Below are positions 25,958 through 35,302 of a DNA stretch of 64,000 nucleotides, in pieces. The translations under genes and the position numbers were made by a program. Source of the stretch: Leptospira kmetyi serovar Malaysia str. Bejo-Iso9 (GTDB lineage Bacteria > Spirochaetota > Leptospiria > Leptospirales > Leptospiraceae); contig NZ_AHMP02000003.1 of the NCBI RefSeq assembly GCF_000243735.2, positions 3,184,001-3,248,000 on the forward strand. Reading direction: 5' to 3'. The stretch's first letter is position 1. Each line of letters begins with the position of its first letter. The notes under the pieces are model-generated. The model searched no databases. It was not told where the DNA came from and was given only the letters and a program-made list of their open reading frames with translations.

Positions 25958-26166
25958 GGGAGAAGCTTCAGCTTCTTAAAGCCGGGAACGGTGCGTTGGA
26001 AGTTCTTCTGATGTACTATTTCCCGGGAAGAAAGATGGAATATCCGTTGGACGGAGACGAACGCGAAAGTTATGAAACTCAATTGGCCGCCGAATTGGAA
26101 TTCGTGCGGCTGATCGAGATCAACACTCTTACTCGAGCGATCGTAAAAGCGTTTAACGGCGATTAG
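25547..26166 (+). CDS. Tail assembly chaperone, -1 frameshift fusion (gpG-T type)
   Basis: Reading 25547-25951 in frame and then the -1 frame from 25951 gives a 206-residue fusion with 71 extra residues (AIGEKLQLLKAGNGALEVLL...FNGD). The -1 part has no convincing start of its own. This two-product arrangement, placed between tube and tape measure genes, is conserved across tailed phages. The frameshift itself is inferred from the signal at 25945-25977. Confidence 0.8.
25945..25977 (+). promoter_or_regulatory. Programmed -1 ribosomal frameshift signal
   Basis: Slippery heptamer A AAA AAG at 25945-25951 in the correct phase (GCA AAA AAG CTA TAG). After an 8-nt spacer comes a 7-bp stem, 25960-25966 with 25971-25977, and TTCA loop. 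The zero-frame stop TAG is at 25955-25957. This is the same heptamer used in E. coli dnaX. Confidence 0.85.
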
Positions 26167-26185
26167 ATGTTACCGGAGGCGGGGT

Positions 26186-28309
26186 ATGGCTGATACGAAC
26201 ACGAGCGAAATGAAAATTGTCTTTACGATAGCGGATCTCGCCTCCAGTAAAATCGACGAGATCAATCGGAAATGGGACGCAATGAAAACGTTGATCGGCG
26301 AGAATAAAGATCAAGCGGTCGAATTGGGAAAGGCCGTTGAAAAAATAGATTCCGGCAATCGAATGTTAAAACTCGCGACTCAGTTCGTAAAGATCGCGAA
26401 ATATTTATACGACGCAAGAAGCGAAAGCTCCAAATTGGAGAACGGTTTTAAAAAACTCGGGGTTAGCGTTCAAGACGTCGCTTCCATCAAAGATCATGCG
26501 TTTAAACTTTCGGGTGAAACTGGAATTCCGGTCGAACAAATACTTGCAAGTGCGCTCAAGATCAAATCATCGTTCAAGGATCTCAATGCGGCCAACTTGA
26601 ACGCGATGGTCGGAGCGGTGACAAATAACGTTCTCGCTACCGGAAACAGTTTCGATGAAGTAACGAATCAAATCATCGCCGCTGGAAAATCGGTTCAAGG
26701 GTTTAACGGAGATCTCAATCAATTAAAATTCGGTAATATAGATGATTTTGCCAAAGCCGCCGAAGTTTTGGATCGTTCTTCCAATCAATTCGGAAGAATT
26801 TCGAACGCTTGGGAAAATTTTAAAAAACATTTAGGAAGTGGGATCGAAAACTCCGCGCTTGTTAAGTTCGGAATCTTAGAATCCGCGCTTTCAAAAATTT
26901 TCAGATTCATCGCCGGAGGAATCGAAACTCTCAACGTCTTTTTAATGAATAATCCTAAATTATTGGAATTTGCCGGAAATTTCACCACGTTAGGAATAGC
27001 CGTTTTATACGGGATCGGAGCCTTTTCCGCAATCAAAAGCGGAATTTTGGCGCTTAGATCGATCGCTCCCGCTTTGTTTACTTTGAAAGGTGCGTTAGCC
27101 GCTCTTCGAACCGGATTTTCACTTTTAGCCTCTGCGATCGCGGCGAATCCGGTCGGACTTATTATCGTTGGATTTGTAGCCGGTGCGGCATTGATCATAA
27201 CGTACTGGGACGAGATCAAGGCGGCGGCGATCGTCGCCGTGGATTATATATTAGAGAAATTGAATTCACTTGTGGATTTTCTTACGTCGGCTTGGGACAC
27301 GGTCAAAGCCGCTTGGATGGAAATGCCGGATTGGGCCAAAGGGCTCGTTGCGGTGATCGCGGGAGTCATTCTCGGACCGATCACACTCTTTTTAGGTTTG
27401 TTTGCGGGCATTGGACTTACGATTTACAATTACTGGGACGATATTTCGAACTTGGCGAGTAGCATCGCCGCTTACGTTTCCGATCTTTGGAACATTTTGG
27501 TAACAGGTGTTATCGGATTCGGTAATTCAATATTAGAGAATTTGAATCAGTTTTGGAATACCTTTCTTTCAATCGGCCCTTGGTTGATGGAGCAGTTTAA
27601 CGCGATTTGGAACGGAATCTGGAACGCGATTCCTGAATCCGCAAAAACGGCGGGATGGAATTTGATGAAAGCGTTGGGAAACGGAATTCTTGCGGGACTT
27701 AACTTTATAACACAACCCATCAAAGAAGGTTTAGGTTTTATAGGAAGTTTTTTGCCGGGAGGTTCCAAACAGAATCAAGGTCCTCTTGGCAAACTGCTCG
27801 GGTTTAAGAACGGTTCAAGTTCGAATTCTTCCCCGGCTCCTGGTTTTCAAAACAACGTTAAAGCTCCGGGAGCTTCGAAACAAATTTCCGTTCCGGGTTT
27901 GCAATTCAAGGTGCAAACGACGAAACAACCGGGAATCACTCTGAATCAAACGCAAGGAATGAATACCGGAGGTTTGTCGACCAATAAGAACAATCGAAAT
28001 TCTTCATTAGGAAATTCGAATGAACTTGGAATCGCTTCCGATCGTTCTAAGAAGAATCCGATCTTACAAAGATTTAACGAAACGATCGATTCGGATTCGA
28101 AGAGAGTCGTACGCAGAACCAGTGAGACTTCCGAGGTTACGGAGACGGGCTTCGGAAAAAAACAAAGCGGCTCTTCCTTATCCATAGGTTCGATCATCGG
28201 TCAACTTGTTGTGGGAGATAGAATGGCCAATAAGAAGAAGATCGGTGAAATCATAACCGATGCGATCTTCCAAGAGTTGGATCGTTTTGAGGAGATGGAA
28301 TTAGCATGA
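26186..28309 (+). CDS. Tail tape measure protein
   Basis: 707 residues. N-terminal helical region (1-230), then several hydrophobic helices between about 265 and 440 (TTLGIAVLYGIGAFSAI, PVGLIIVGFVAGAALII, WAKGLVAVIAGVILGPITLFLGLFAGIGLTI), then a Ser/Asn/Gln-rich tail. This is the standard tape measure layout. At about 1.5 angstrom per residue the tail would be roughly 100 nm long, close to R-pyocins. GGAGG before ATG 26186; ATGA overlap with the next gene. Confidence 0.88.
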   Translation: MADTNTSEMKIVFTIADLASSKIDEINRKWDAMKTLIGENKDQAVELGKAVEKIDSGNRMLKLATQFVKIAKYLYDARSESSKLENGFKKLGVSVQDVASIKDHAFKLSGETGIPVEQILASALKIKSSFKDLNAANLNAMVGAVTNNVLATGNSFDEVTNQIIAAGKSVQGFNGDLNQLKFGNIDDFAKAAEVLDRSSNQFGRISNAWENFKKHLGSGIENSALVKFGILESALSKIFRFIAGGIETLNVFLMNNPKLLEFAGNFTTLGIAVLYGIGAFSAIKSGILALRSIAPALFTLKGALAALRTGFSLLASAIAANPVGLIIVGFVAGAALIITYWDEIKAAAIVAVDYILEKLNSLVDFLTSAWDTVKAAWMEMPDWAKGLVAVIAGVILGPITLFLGLFAGIGLTIYNYWDDISNLASSIAAYVSDLWNILVTGVIGFGNSILENLNQFWNTFLSIGPWLMEQFNAIWNGIWNAIPESAKTAGWNLMKALGNGILAGLNFITQPIKEGLGFIGSFLPGGSKQNQGPLGKLLGFKNGSSSNSSPAPGFQNNVKAPGASKQISVPGLQFKVQTTKQPGITLNQTQGMNTGGLSTNKNNRNSSLGNSNELGIASDRSKKNPILQRFNETIDSDSKRVVRRTSETSEVTETGFGKKQSGSSLSIGSIIGQLVVGDRMANKKKIGEIITDAIFQELDRFEEMELA

Positions 28310-28851
28310 TCGGAGGAATTACACCGCCCGCGGCGCCCGCGGGATACATACCGCCCGAAATCATAACCGGCGACACGGATCGATTGGTGATCGGTCTCGA
28401 TCTTTCCAGCGAATATGAATTTCCGTCCGGAACAAAAATTCGAGCGAATCAAGAAAAGAAAATAGAAGTTACCTCTATTCCCGGCGGAAAGGGAACCGTA
28501 AAGGAGCTTACCGGTTTCGGTGATTGGTCGATCACGATCGAGTTCACCCTTCTGGCAGCGACGTATGGCGCTGGAATTTTAGCGGCTCCTTCCAATCCTT
28601 TGGTAAAGAGTATGATTCAAAAGATAAGAGAATTGAAGAAGTTCTGGGAAACCAACGAAACGCTCTACTTGAATCATTCGATGTTAAACGCATTAGGAAT
28701 TAAGAATGTAGTTTGCAAAAGTTTCGATTTGCCGGACGGGCCGATTCAATACAGTCAATCGATCACACTTACGTTCTTATCCGATGAGGAATACGATTTG
28801 GATCTCGCATCCGTGGAATCGAAAAACAGCGCAGTGGAGTCCTCGTTATGA
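28306..28851 (+). CDS. Tail/baseplate protein (DUF6046-like)
   Basis: 181 residues, beta-rich, between tape measure and the LysM-like protein. Text such as KIEVTSIPGGKGTVKELTGFGDWSITIEF and the C-terminal SITLTFLSDEEYDLD recalls tail proteins of the DUF6046 group, but I hold that name loosely. It may be the tube initiator linking tube to hub. Overlaps both neighbours by 4 nt. Confidence 0.55.
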   Translation: MIGGITPPAAPAGYIPPEIITGDTDRLVIGLDLSSEYEFPSGTKIRANQEKKIEVTSIPGGKGTVKELTGFGDWSITIEFTLLAATYGAGILAAPSNPLVKSMIQKIRELKKFWETNETLYLNHSMLNALGIKNVVCKSFDLPDGPIQYSQSITLTFLSDEEYDLDLASVESKNSAVESSL

Positions 28852-29219
28852 GTCAATTTTACGTATTAAGAAACAATGATACTCTTCAGAGACTTTCGGC
28901 TCGTTATTACGGAAAATGGGAGTTGTGGAGATTGATCCTGGATAATAATCCTCAGATCGAAGATTGGACGAATTTGGAAGCGGGGATCCTGATCGAAATT
29001 CCCGATCCTTTGACGGAGAATCGTTTTCATACGATTTCCAGCGGAGATACGTACGAATCCATCAGCGCGTTTTACTATGGAACCGAACATTTTTCGGGAA
29101 AAATCAGGGAGAATAATTCGAACATTCAGCCGTATGAAAACGTGGGTTCGACTTTACACATAGAAGCGCTCGTTTCGAAAACCGAACTTGCAAACGCGAA
29201 AAAAAGGATGGCAATCTGA
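28848..29219 (+). CDS. LysM-like tail protein (gpX/gp53-like)
   Basis: 123 residues with two LysM-like units. The first is about residues 3-50 (YVLRNNDTLQRLSARYYGKWELWRLILDNNP) and the second about 60-108 (HTISSGDTYESISAFYYG...IRENN). Proteins of this type (P2 gpX) fasten the hub and baseplate. Its TGA shares a base with the ATG of the hub gene. Confidence 0.8.
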   Translation: MSQFYVLRNNDTLQRLSARYYGKWELWRLILDNNPQIEDWTNLEAGILIEIPDPLTENRFHTISSGDTYESISAFYYGTEHFSGKIRENNSNIQPYENVGSTLHIEALVSKTELANAKKRMAI

Positions 29220-30262
29220 TGCTGACTCTGGTTCAAGAATTAGAAATTTCTAATGCGAAGTTTCCCGCGGTCACGGAGGTCACGTTGGAATCTTCTCGTG
29301 AGATTCCGACGGACATACTGAAGATAAAACTTCCGAAATACAAAAATCTGAAAAAGGATTCGATCCTAAAATTTTCAAAGGTGACTTGGAAGGCCGGTTA
29401 TACGAGATACGGGCTTTTTCCCGAATTCAACGGTTATGTATTGGAAATCAGTCCTAAGGTTCCTCTGGAATTGAAATGCGTGGATCCTTTCTTCTTTTGT
29501 CAGAGAAAAATCATGACTCAGGATTATCATCAAAAACCGTTGATGACTTTTCTAAACGATTGTATTCATCCCCAGATCAAATCTGATATTTCGATCGTTG
29601 TAAGGGACTCGGATATCAAACGAACGGTGGATATTCGATGCGCTAAAAAATCGGCGCGTTATGCGCTATCGGAACTCAAAAAGACGCACGGTGTCGACGT
29701 ATTTTTTCACGATTGGAAATTAGTGGTTCAAAAAGCGTATTCTCATCCGGATTTGAGCCTTACCTCGAAAACGAGCGGATCGAATTCTCAAAGCGGAAGC
29801 ACATCTTCGAAAAAGGAAAAGTTTCCGATCTTTCGATTCGGGGAGAATATTATAGAAGATGAATTAACTCCGCAAGAAAGCAAACCCTTTCAAATCGTGG
29901 TTCGCGGTGAAAATCCGAAAACGGGACAAACATACAGAGGGGAACACGGACAAGGAGAATCACGTTATTACGAAATCGACGGTTTGGATTCTCAAGGCGC
30001 CGAAAAAAGAGCGAAGGAAATTTTCGACGAAAAATGCGGTTCGGGTTTCAAGGGGAAATTTCTTTCCTTCGGTTTTCCTTCGATCACACATTCTCAGATC
30101 ATCGACATACAAGATCCGGAAGATTCTTCGAGAAGCGCAAAGGCTTTCGTGGATCGTGTAATCAAAAAGTTTAATATGAACGGCTATCGTCAGGAAATTT
30201 ATCCCGGCTTTTATCACGAGCCGCCGGCGAGCGGAAGTTCGAAATCGAATCGGGGAAAATAA
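29219..30262 (+). CDS. Baseplate hub protein (gpD/gp27-like)
   Basis: 347 residues. Late control D family layout: ESSREIPTDILKIKLP near the start, a FNGYVLEISP stretch, and CAKKSARYALSELKKTHGVDVFFHDWKLVV in the middle. The C-terminal half includes FQIVVRGENPKTGQTYRGEHGQG. It forms the trimeric hub on which the spike sits. A 16-bp palindrome lies at 29239-29254, inside codons 7-12. Confidence 0.8.
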   Translation: MLTLVQELEISNAKFPAVTEVTLESSREIPTDILKIKLPKYKNLKKDSILKFSKVTWKAGYTRYGLFPEFNGYVLEISPKVPLELKCVDPFFFCQRKIMTQDYHQKPLMTFLNDCIHPQIKSDISIVVRDSDIKRTVDIRCAKKSARYALSELKKTHGVDVFFHDWKLVVQKAYSHPDLSLTSKTSGSNSQSGSTSSKKEKFPIFRFGENIIEDELTPQESKPFQIVVRGENPKTGQTYRGEHGQGESRYYEIDGLDSQGAEKRAKEIFDEKCGSGFKGKFLSFGFPSITHSQIIDIQDPEDSSRSAKAFVDRVIKKFNMNGYRQEIYPGFYHEPPASGSSKSNRGK

Positions 30263-30271
30263 AGAGGAAGA

Positions 30272-30844
30272 ATGGCGGATAGAACTCTTATACAAGCGAT
30301 CGTTCAAGCGTGGAAGATCGGATTCCCTATGTTCTTCGCGAAATCGGGAATCATAGACTCCGTGGACTCGGATAATAAACTCTTAACCGTAAAAGTTTCC
30401 GAAGACTTTATCCACAACGTGACTTGGACGGAACCGGTGATTCCGAGAACGGGTTCGAAATGTCTTTTGATCGCGAGGGATAATCTTGAAAAAAGATACA
30501 CTGCGTTCGCCTTCGAAAAGATCGATTCGATCAAAACCAAGGTCGCGGATCAGGTAGAGCTGGAGATCCAAGAACATAAGGCTTATGTAAATTATAAAAA
30601 CATGATTAAGGTTACGCTCGACGACGACGGTTTTCTTTTAGATCTCGGAGGAAAAACGTTTAAGATCCGGGGAAACGTGGAACAGGAAGGCGATTTTAAA
30701 ACGACCGGGAAACTGGAAGCAAAAAAAGAAATCACCGCGTTTGCGGAATCTTCCAATTCGGTGGGTTTATCGTCTCACTTGACGGATTACGTGGATACTC
30801 CGGTCGGACCGTCCGTTTCGAGTAAACCGAAGGCAGGAACCTGA
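30272..30844 (+). CDS. Baseplate spike protein (gpV/gp45-like)
   Basis: 190 residues with an OB-fold-like N-terminal half (GIIDSVDSDNKLLTVKVSEDFIHNVTWTEPVIPRTGSKCLLI) and a beta-helical stretch with repeated short strands (LDLGGKTFKIRGNVEQEGDFKTTGKLEAKKEITA). The C-terminus (SSHLTDYVDTPVG...KPKAGT) resembles the end of Mu/P2 spikes, which bind iron or calcium at the tip. It pierces the target membrane. Its stop shares a base with the next start. Confidence 0.8.
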   Translation: MADRTLIQAIVQAWKIGFPMFFAKSGIIDSVDSDNKLLTVKVSEDFIHNVTWTEPVIPRTGSKCLLIARDNLEKRYTAFAFEKIDSIKTKVADQVELEIQEHKAYVNYKNMIKVTLDDDGFLLDLGGKTFKIRGNVEQEGDFKTTGKLEAKKEITAFAESSNSVGLSSHLTDYVDTPVGPSVSSKPKAGT

Positions 30845-31206
30845 TGATCGATTTTGGGAACGATCCGATTCGATTCGGAGATTTGACTTTGGACGCTTCG
30901 GACGACGATTTGTTAAGCGACGCGAATTCGGTAAGAATCGTTTTATCGGAGGTTCGGGAAATGTTCGAAATGACCGTCGCCGACGACATCGACTATCCCG
31001 AAATCTACAGCAGACAAAGGGTCGCTTTGAACTCGACGGAATACGGGGATCAGGCCGCTCGAATCCGGGACGCCGAAAGGATTTTAAAAATACATCCAGC
31101 GATCGATTCCAAGTCGATCGACGTCGCTCTCGATATGGAAAATCGGATCGTAGTCGATTTCCGATTAAAAACGGGAGAATCAGTTAAAGGAATTCTAATG
31201 AAATAA
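30844..31206 (+). CDS. Baseplate wedge protein (gpW/gp25-like)
   Basis: 120 residues. The family pattern is visible as SVRIVLSEVREMFEMTVADDIDYPEI in the first half and IRDAERILKIHPAIDSKSIDVALDMENRIVVDFRL in the second. It joins sheath to baseplate. The order spike-W-J-I is the same as in P2, Mu and R-pyocins. Confidence 0.85.
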   Translation: MIDFGNDPIRFGDLTLDASDDDLLSDANSVRIVLSEVREMFEMTVADDIDYPEIYSRQRVALNSTEYGDQAARIRDAERILKIHPAIDSKSIDVALDMENRIVVDFRLKTGESVKGILMK

Positions 31207-31220
31207 TATGGAGGCATTCG

Positions 31221-32351
31221 GTGAATTTAAACATTACTAAAGAACAGGTTCTTACGGATCATCTTCAAAGCGTAAAGGCTTCGGGAGTATTAAAGAATCA
31301 TACTTTCAGTCCCACTTCGAAAACGTTTTCGATTCTGCGCGCCGTTTCCAACGCGGTTTTTTTATTCATAGACACGGATCTTGTATCCGTTCAAAAAGCG
31401 ATTCATCCTCATACCGCGGAAGACGACGCCTTGCACGAACATTTGATTCGAAGAGGAATGCAGTGGAAACCCGCGCTTCCTTCGATTCTAAAAGTAAGAA
31501 TCGGCTCATCGATTCAACCTTCGGTGGATCGCGAAATTCCTCAATCCTTGATCGTTACGACTTCCGGTAACGAGGATCAGAAAGTAAGATTCTTTCTTCA
31601 AGACGCGTTGATTCTTCCCGCCGGAGTTTCCGCGGACGCACAAGGAAAGTTTACGGTGGAAACTCTCGTTCAATGTACCGTGGATGGTCCGATCGGAAAC
31701 GTCGTTGCCGGCGCGATCAGTTTGATCGAAAATCCACCCGACGGAATCAATTACGTTTCCAACATAGAAATCAATCCGATTCAACAAGGTCAATATCGTG
31801 AAACAAGAACCTCGGTCAGGGCGCGTTTGCAAAACGCGGAAGGTGTTTCATCGAAATGGACTCCGGCTTGGTATAAGGGAGAAGCGGAAACTTTTTCTTT
31901 CGTAAAAAGAGCGATCTTCAAAAGCGCGAAAACGTTAAAGACGGACGGGGAAGTAAAAATTCTCGTGCAAGGAGCGGTGGGAACGTTGAACGCTTCCCAA
32001 CTCGATCAAGTAAGAGATTATTTCAATTCCGAGGAAAACGATCCGGGCGGCGTCGCACACGTATTAGTCGAGAATGTTTCGGAGACGCTTATAAACAAAA
32101 CGGTTACGGTGAAATTCTCTTCTTCCGATACGATTCCGAGCCAGGTTATTTTGGATCAAATCAAGGACGAATACTTTCTTTCTTTGAGCGAAGGTCAGGA
32201 TTTTGTGGACGCTCAGTTGAAAGCGTTGTATCAAACTCTTCCGAATTGTATCGACGTGGAATTCAATCCATTAGGAAATGTTGATGTTCCTTCGGGTTCG
32301 TTGGCGAACGCGGGTCCCGGTTTTCAAACGATAGGCGTTGTGTATGTCTGA
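31221..32351 (+). CDS. Baseplate assembly protein J
   Basis: 376 residues of the baseplate J-like family, starting at GTG 31221, which is supported by GGAGG ten bases upstream. Features are HTAEDDALHEHLIRRGMQWKPA (about 73-94), a beta-rich centre, and the C-terminal KVLVEN-like wedge region ending in NVDVPSGSLANAGPGFQTIG. It forms the wedge arms with gp25 and gpI. It overlaps the gpI-like gene by 8 nt. Confidence 0.85.
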   Translation: MNLNITKEQVLTDHLQSVKASGVLKNHTFSPTSKTFSILRAVSNAVFLFIDTDLVSVQKAIHPHTAEDDALHEHLIRRGMQWKPALPSILKVRIGSSIQPSVDREIPQSLIVTTSGNEDQKVRFFLQDALILPAGVSADAQGKFTVETLVQCTVDGPIGNVVAGAISLIENPPDGINYVSNIEINPIQQGQYRETRTSVRARLQNAEGVSSKWTPAWYKGEAETFSFVKRAIFKSAKTLKTDGEVKILVQGAVGTLNASQLDQVRDYFNSEENDPGGVAHVLVENVSETLINKTVTVKFSSSDTIPSQVILDQIKDEYFLSLSEGQDFVDAQLKALYQTLPNCIDVEFNPLGNVDVPSGSLANAGPGFQTIGVVYV

Positions 32352-33009
32352 TAAGTTCGTATTCGATTTCGATTCCGTCGTTTGGAAAAATCAGAGAAGC
32401 CTCGTTCGGAAACTCGGAGATTCGAGTTTATGGTATAAGTTTTTAAAATCCGTTCTTTCCATTCTAAACGAAAGAGCGGCAAGACTGAGTTGGTTGTATA
32501 GACAGATGTGGCTCGAAACCAGCGACGGTTTCGGATTAATATTATGGGGGGCGCGATATAAGATCGCAAAACTTCCGGGAGAAACAGACGAGTTGTATCG
32601 AAGCAGACTTTTACTTGCGAAACTTTTTAAGCTTTCGATCGCTTCCGTCTCTTCGAAAAGACAAGTAGTTCAATTCTCGACCGGGCTTAACTCGGATGAA
32701 ATCCGATATTCCAAGGTTTATGAAACGGAGGAATCAAAAAATTGTTTCGTTATGGGCGGTCCGATCGACGGAAGAATGATGTCTCGCAAATACGTTCTAT
32801 TTCGCTATCGATTTTTGTTTCCGAAACTTTCGGATTCGTTCGATCGAGCCGAATTGGTTCGTTCTATGGAGAATGTGAATGTGGGCGGTAACTTCTGTGA
32901 ATTTTGGGAAGAACAAGGGACGTTCGAGCCTTTCGTCATGGGCGGCTCCGTATCGAACAAGTTTCATTCTCGCAGGGCGGAAAAATTAAAAGAATATTCA
33001 ATTTATTAA
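32344..33009 (+). CDS. gpI-like tail/baseplate protein
   Basis: 221 residues from ATG 32344, which overlaps the J stop. TTG 32338 is a weaker alternative. N-terminal helical part with LSWLYRQMWLETSDGFGLILWGARYKIAKLPGETDELYRSRLLLAKLF, a pattern typical of gpI-type proteins linking baseplate and fibres. Its second half repeats FVMGGPIDG and FVMGGSVSN. Call by synteny plus the N-terminal pattern. Confidence 0.7.
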   Translation: MSDKFVFDFDSVVWKNQRSLVRKLGDSSLWYKFLKSVLSILNERAARLSWLYRQMWLETSDGFGLILWGARYKIAKLPGETDELYRSRLLLAKLFKLSIASVSSKRQVVQFSTGLNSDEIRYSKVYETEESKNCFVMGGPIDGRMMSRKYVLFRYRFLFPKLSDSFDRAELVRSMENVNVGGNFCEFWEEQGTFEPFVMGGSVSNKFHSRRAEKLKEYSIY

Positions 33010-33021
33010 ATATACAAAATG

Positions 33022-33038
33022 CGGAATATTTTATTCCG
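33022..33038 (+). terminator. Short AT-rich hairpin between gpI-like and DUF4376-like genes
   Basis: CGGAATA (33022-33028) pairs with TATTCCG (33032-33038) over a 3-nt loop, without a T run. It may attenuate or protect the message rather than terminate. Confidence 0.4.
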
Positions 33039-33070
33039 TATGGCTACTCTTCGCTCCGTCAGGAGCAATT

Positions 33071-33793
33071 ATGGAAAAAATATTTGTCTATTCTTCCGCA
33101 AGTCTGGAGGAATATTCGAACTCTAATTTGTCTTCGATAGAATTGGAGGTCGAACTTTTCAACCGAGATCAGTCGGATGGGTTAAAGAAGAAAATTCATC
33201 AAGGAATTTCCTTTCCTCCGGAAGGATATAAGTTCGAGGCGGGCGAGTTAAAAGAATTCTCCCTTTCCGAAAAGGCGGATCGAGGTTTGGTCTCCGTTCC
33301 GGAAGATATGAAGATCGAGGAGGAAAAACTCGTTCCGAAGACGGAACTTGAACTTCTTCAATGCGGTCTTTTAACGATCTCTTCTTATAAAGAAAAAAAG
33401 ATCCGAAAAATTCATTCTAAGTTCGACGAAGCCTTGGATCGGATTCTTTGTAAGTATCCGAAAAGCGAACCGATCTCTTGGCCGATTTTAAGTCCTCAAG
33501 CGAAACAATGGCTTTCTGCAAATTCTCAGGAAAGGGAGAATTTAAAGTCTTCCCTAATCGCACTCGTAAGCGAATCAAAAACTATGGAAGACGATGATAT
33601 TACGGAACTTGCAAGTTCCATTCTTGCTAAAGCGAACTCATACGAATCCTACTGCGGAATTTGCAAAAGAATCAAAAGAGAGTTGGTCTCTCAAATTCAA
33701 AATAACGTAAAGACGAACGTAAACGTTCTCTATAACGAATTGGAAGCGATCGAAATCGATTTTCCTTCCTTTGAAGGAGCTGTTCATGGATAA
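33071..33793 (+). CDS. DUF4376-like tail protein
   Basis: 240 residues. The C-terminal half (KYPKSEPISWPILSPQAKQWL ... ITELASSILAKANSYESYCGICKRIK) follows the DUF4376 pattern seen in phage proteins next to tail fibres, some of which act in fibre assembly or attachment. AGGAG at 33061 precedes ATG 33071. It overlaps the first fibre gene by 8 nt. Confidence 0.6.
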   Translation: MEKIFVYSSASLEEYSNSNLSSIELEVELFNRDQSDGLKKKIHQGISFPPEGYKFEAGELKEFSLSEKADRGLVSVPEDMKIEEEKLVPKTELELLQCGLLTISSYKEKKIRKIHSKFDEALDRILCKYPKSEPISWPILSPQAKQWLSANSQERENLKSSLIALVSESKTMEDDDITELASSILAKANSYESYCGICKRIKRELVSQIQNNVKTNVNVLYNELEAIEIDFPSFEGAVHG

Positions 33794-35300
33794 ATTATCG
33801 GGCATTACTTTTCCAAGCGTGAACAAAAGGGTTTTTCCGGAAGATTGGAAAAAGGAACAGGAATCGAAAAGTCAGGAGATCATCAATCGAGATTTGGATC
33901 TTGTCGGTTTCGGACTACAATCGGGCGGAACGATCGTCGTAGGCTCGGGTTCGAATCAGGTGGACTTGATCGACACGATCATCGCTTATGACGCGGAAGG
34001 AAAAAGAATCGAAGCCGCGCCGGTCGCGGGTATTCCTGTACCGAATAACGTTACTTGTACTCTTGTGGTTCGTCATAAGTTCATGGAAACGTTATACGAT
34101 AGTCCTTCGAATCTTCCGAGCGACGGCCCGAATGTTTGGAGAGATAATTCTTTCGAGATTTTAGCAAGACAAGGTTCTCTTGTCTCGGGCGATATTCCGT
34201 TGAGATCAATTTCGTCTAACGCTTCCGGTGTGGTTACGCTTGGGACCGACTTAAGAGTTTGGAGAGGCGTTTCTACAAACGGCATCAAGGACGGACAAGT
34301 AACGGAAGAAAAACAAGCAGTATCCGTGAAGACCGGACTCGTTACGGACCTACATGCGGATTTGATCACATTCATCAATCCGGATACGAGCAATCCGCTT
34401 AAACTTGTAAAAGGAATCAATCAAAGCTATCTTTATTCTAAAAATTTTGCGGAAGTTACCTTCAAACAAGAGCGCAAATTTTTGGGAGAGATGTTTTGGA
34501 TGGACGAGCTTAGATTGCCGTCCGCGGATTTTCCTGCGTTTTGTTTGGCTTCCGCGGATCAGTTGATCAACGCAAATGGCAACGGTGGAATGCCAGACTT
34601 AGTTTCGTATTGGTTGAATAAACCGTTGCGTTACGATCCGCTCGGAACCAACGTAACTGACTTTGATGCGGCGAGTTACACGATTGCGAGTAATGTTCTT
34701 ACGATAACTTTTGCAAATACAACTGCTTGTCAAAAGATGATCGACGCTTTGGTAGAGGATAACCTGGTTCAGGGCGGATCTTTTACGAACTGGATGACCG
34801 GGACTCTGTCGCAGGCGATCGGTGGTGTTCCGGCTAACGCAACTCTTGCGATCACGGCGCTTTCTTCGGGCAGTAGAACGATTAGCTTTTCTTGCGCTGC
34901 GGCCAATTCGAGCGGCTCTTTAACGGGTGTTAAGCTGCGTTTTTACAAACACAGATTACCGGATATAACTCCGGGAACCACGATTACGAATCAGGTTCGT
35001 CATTTTGCAATTCAAGGGCGCGGCTTTGTTTCGGTGATGGATGTGGATAGCGATTGGATCGGAGGGTTGAGAAGAAGGGATCGGTTTCAAGGACATTCCC
35101 ATGCTATTGGAGCAGGTGCCTTAGGAGGTCCGACTCCGGGGATTCTCGATAACGCTTATAATAATGTAAACGCTACTTCTAATACGATTGTTAGAAATGT
35201 AATTACGGATACAACGTATGGCGGACAGCGTTCGGGAAAAACCACCGATGCTCGAGGTTTATCAGCTTTTCCTTATGTGTTTGTTAAGAGGGTATTATAG
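33786..35300 (+). CDS. Tail fibre protein 1
   Basis: 504 residues from ATG 33786 (the protein then begins MDKLSGITFPS like its paralogue). N-terminal part to about residue 220 is the shared attachment region. A central block of about 94 residues is almost identical to fibre 2. A beta-rich part and the tip follow (FQGHSHAIGAG...TTDARGLSAFPYVFVKRVL). The H-x-H in GHSH and the final domain resemble phage collar/tip domains. It is expected to bind the target surface. Confidence 0.8.
   Translation: MDKLSGITFPSVNKRVFPEDWKKEQESKSQEIINRDLDLVGFGLQSGGTIVVGSGSNQVDLIDTIIAYDAEGKRIEAAPVAGIPVPNNVTCTLVVRHKFMETLYDSPSNLPSDGPNVWRDNSFEILARQGSLVSGDIPLRSISSNASGVVTLGTDLRVWRGVSTNGIKDGQVTEEKQAVSVKTGLVTDLHADLITFINPDTSNPLKLVKGINQSYLYSKNFAEVTFKQERKFLGEMFWMDELRLPSADFPAFCLASADQLINANGNGGMPDLVSYWLNKPLRYDPLGTNVTDFDAASYTIASNVLTITFANTTACQKMIDALVEDNLVQGGSFTNWMTGTLSQAIGGVPANATLAITALSSGSRTISFSCAAANSSGSLTGVKLRFYKHRLPDITPGTTITNQVRHFAIQGRGFVSVMDVDSDWIGGLRRRDRFQGHSHAIGAGALGGPTPGILDNAYNNVNATSNTIVRNVITDTTYGGQRSGKTTDARGLSAFPYVFVKRVL
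34461..34742 (+). repeat. Shared fibre block, copy 1
   Basis: 282-bp stretch, nearly identical to 35978-36259 with no indels (constant offset 1517). Flanking fibre sequence is much more diverged, so the block looks recently homogenised. Confidence 0.85.
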
Positions 35301-35302
35301 TT

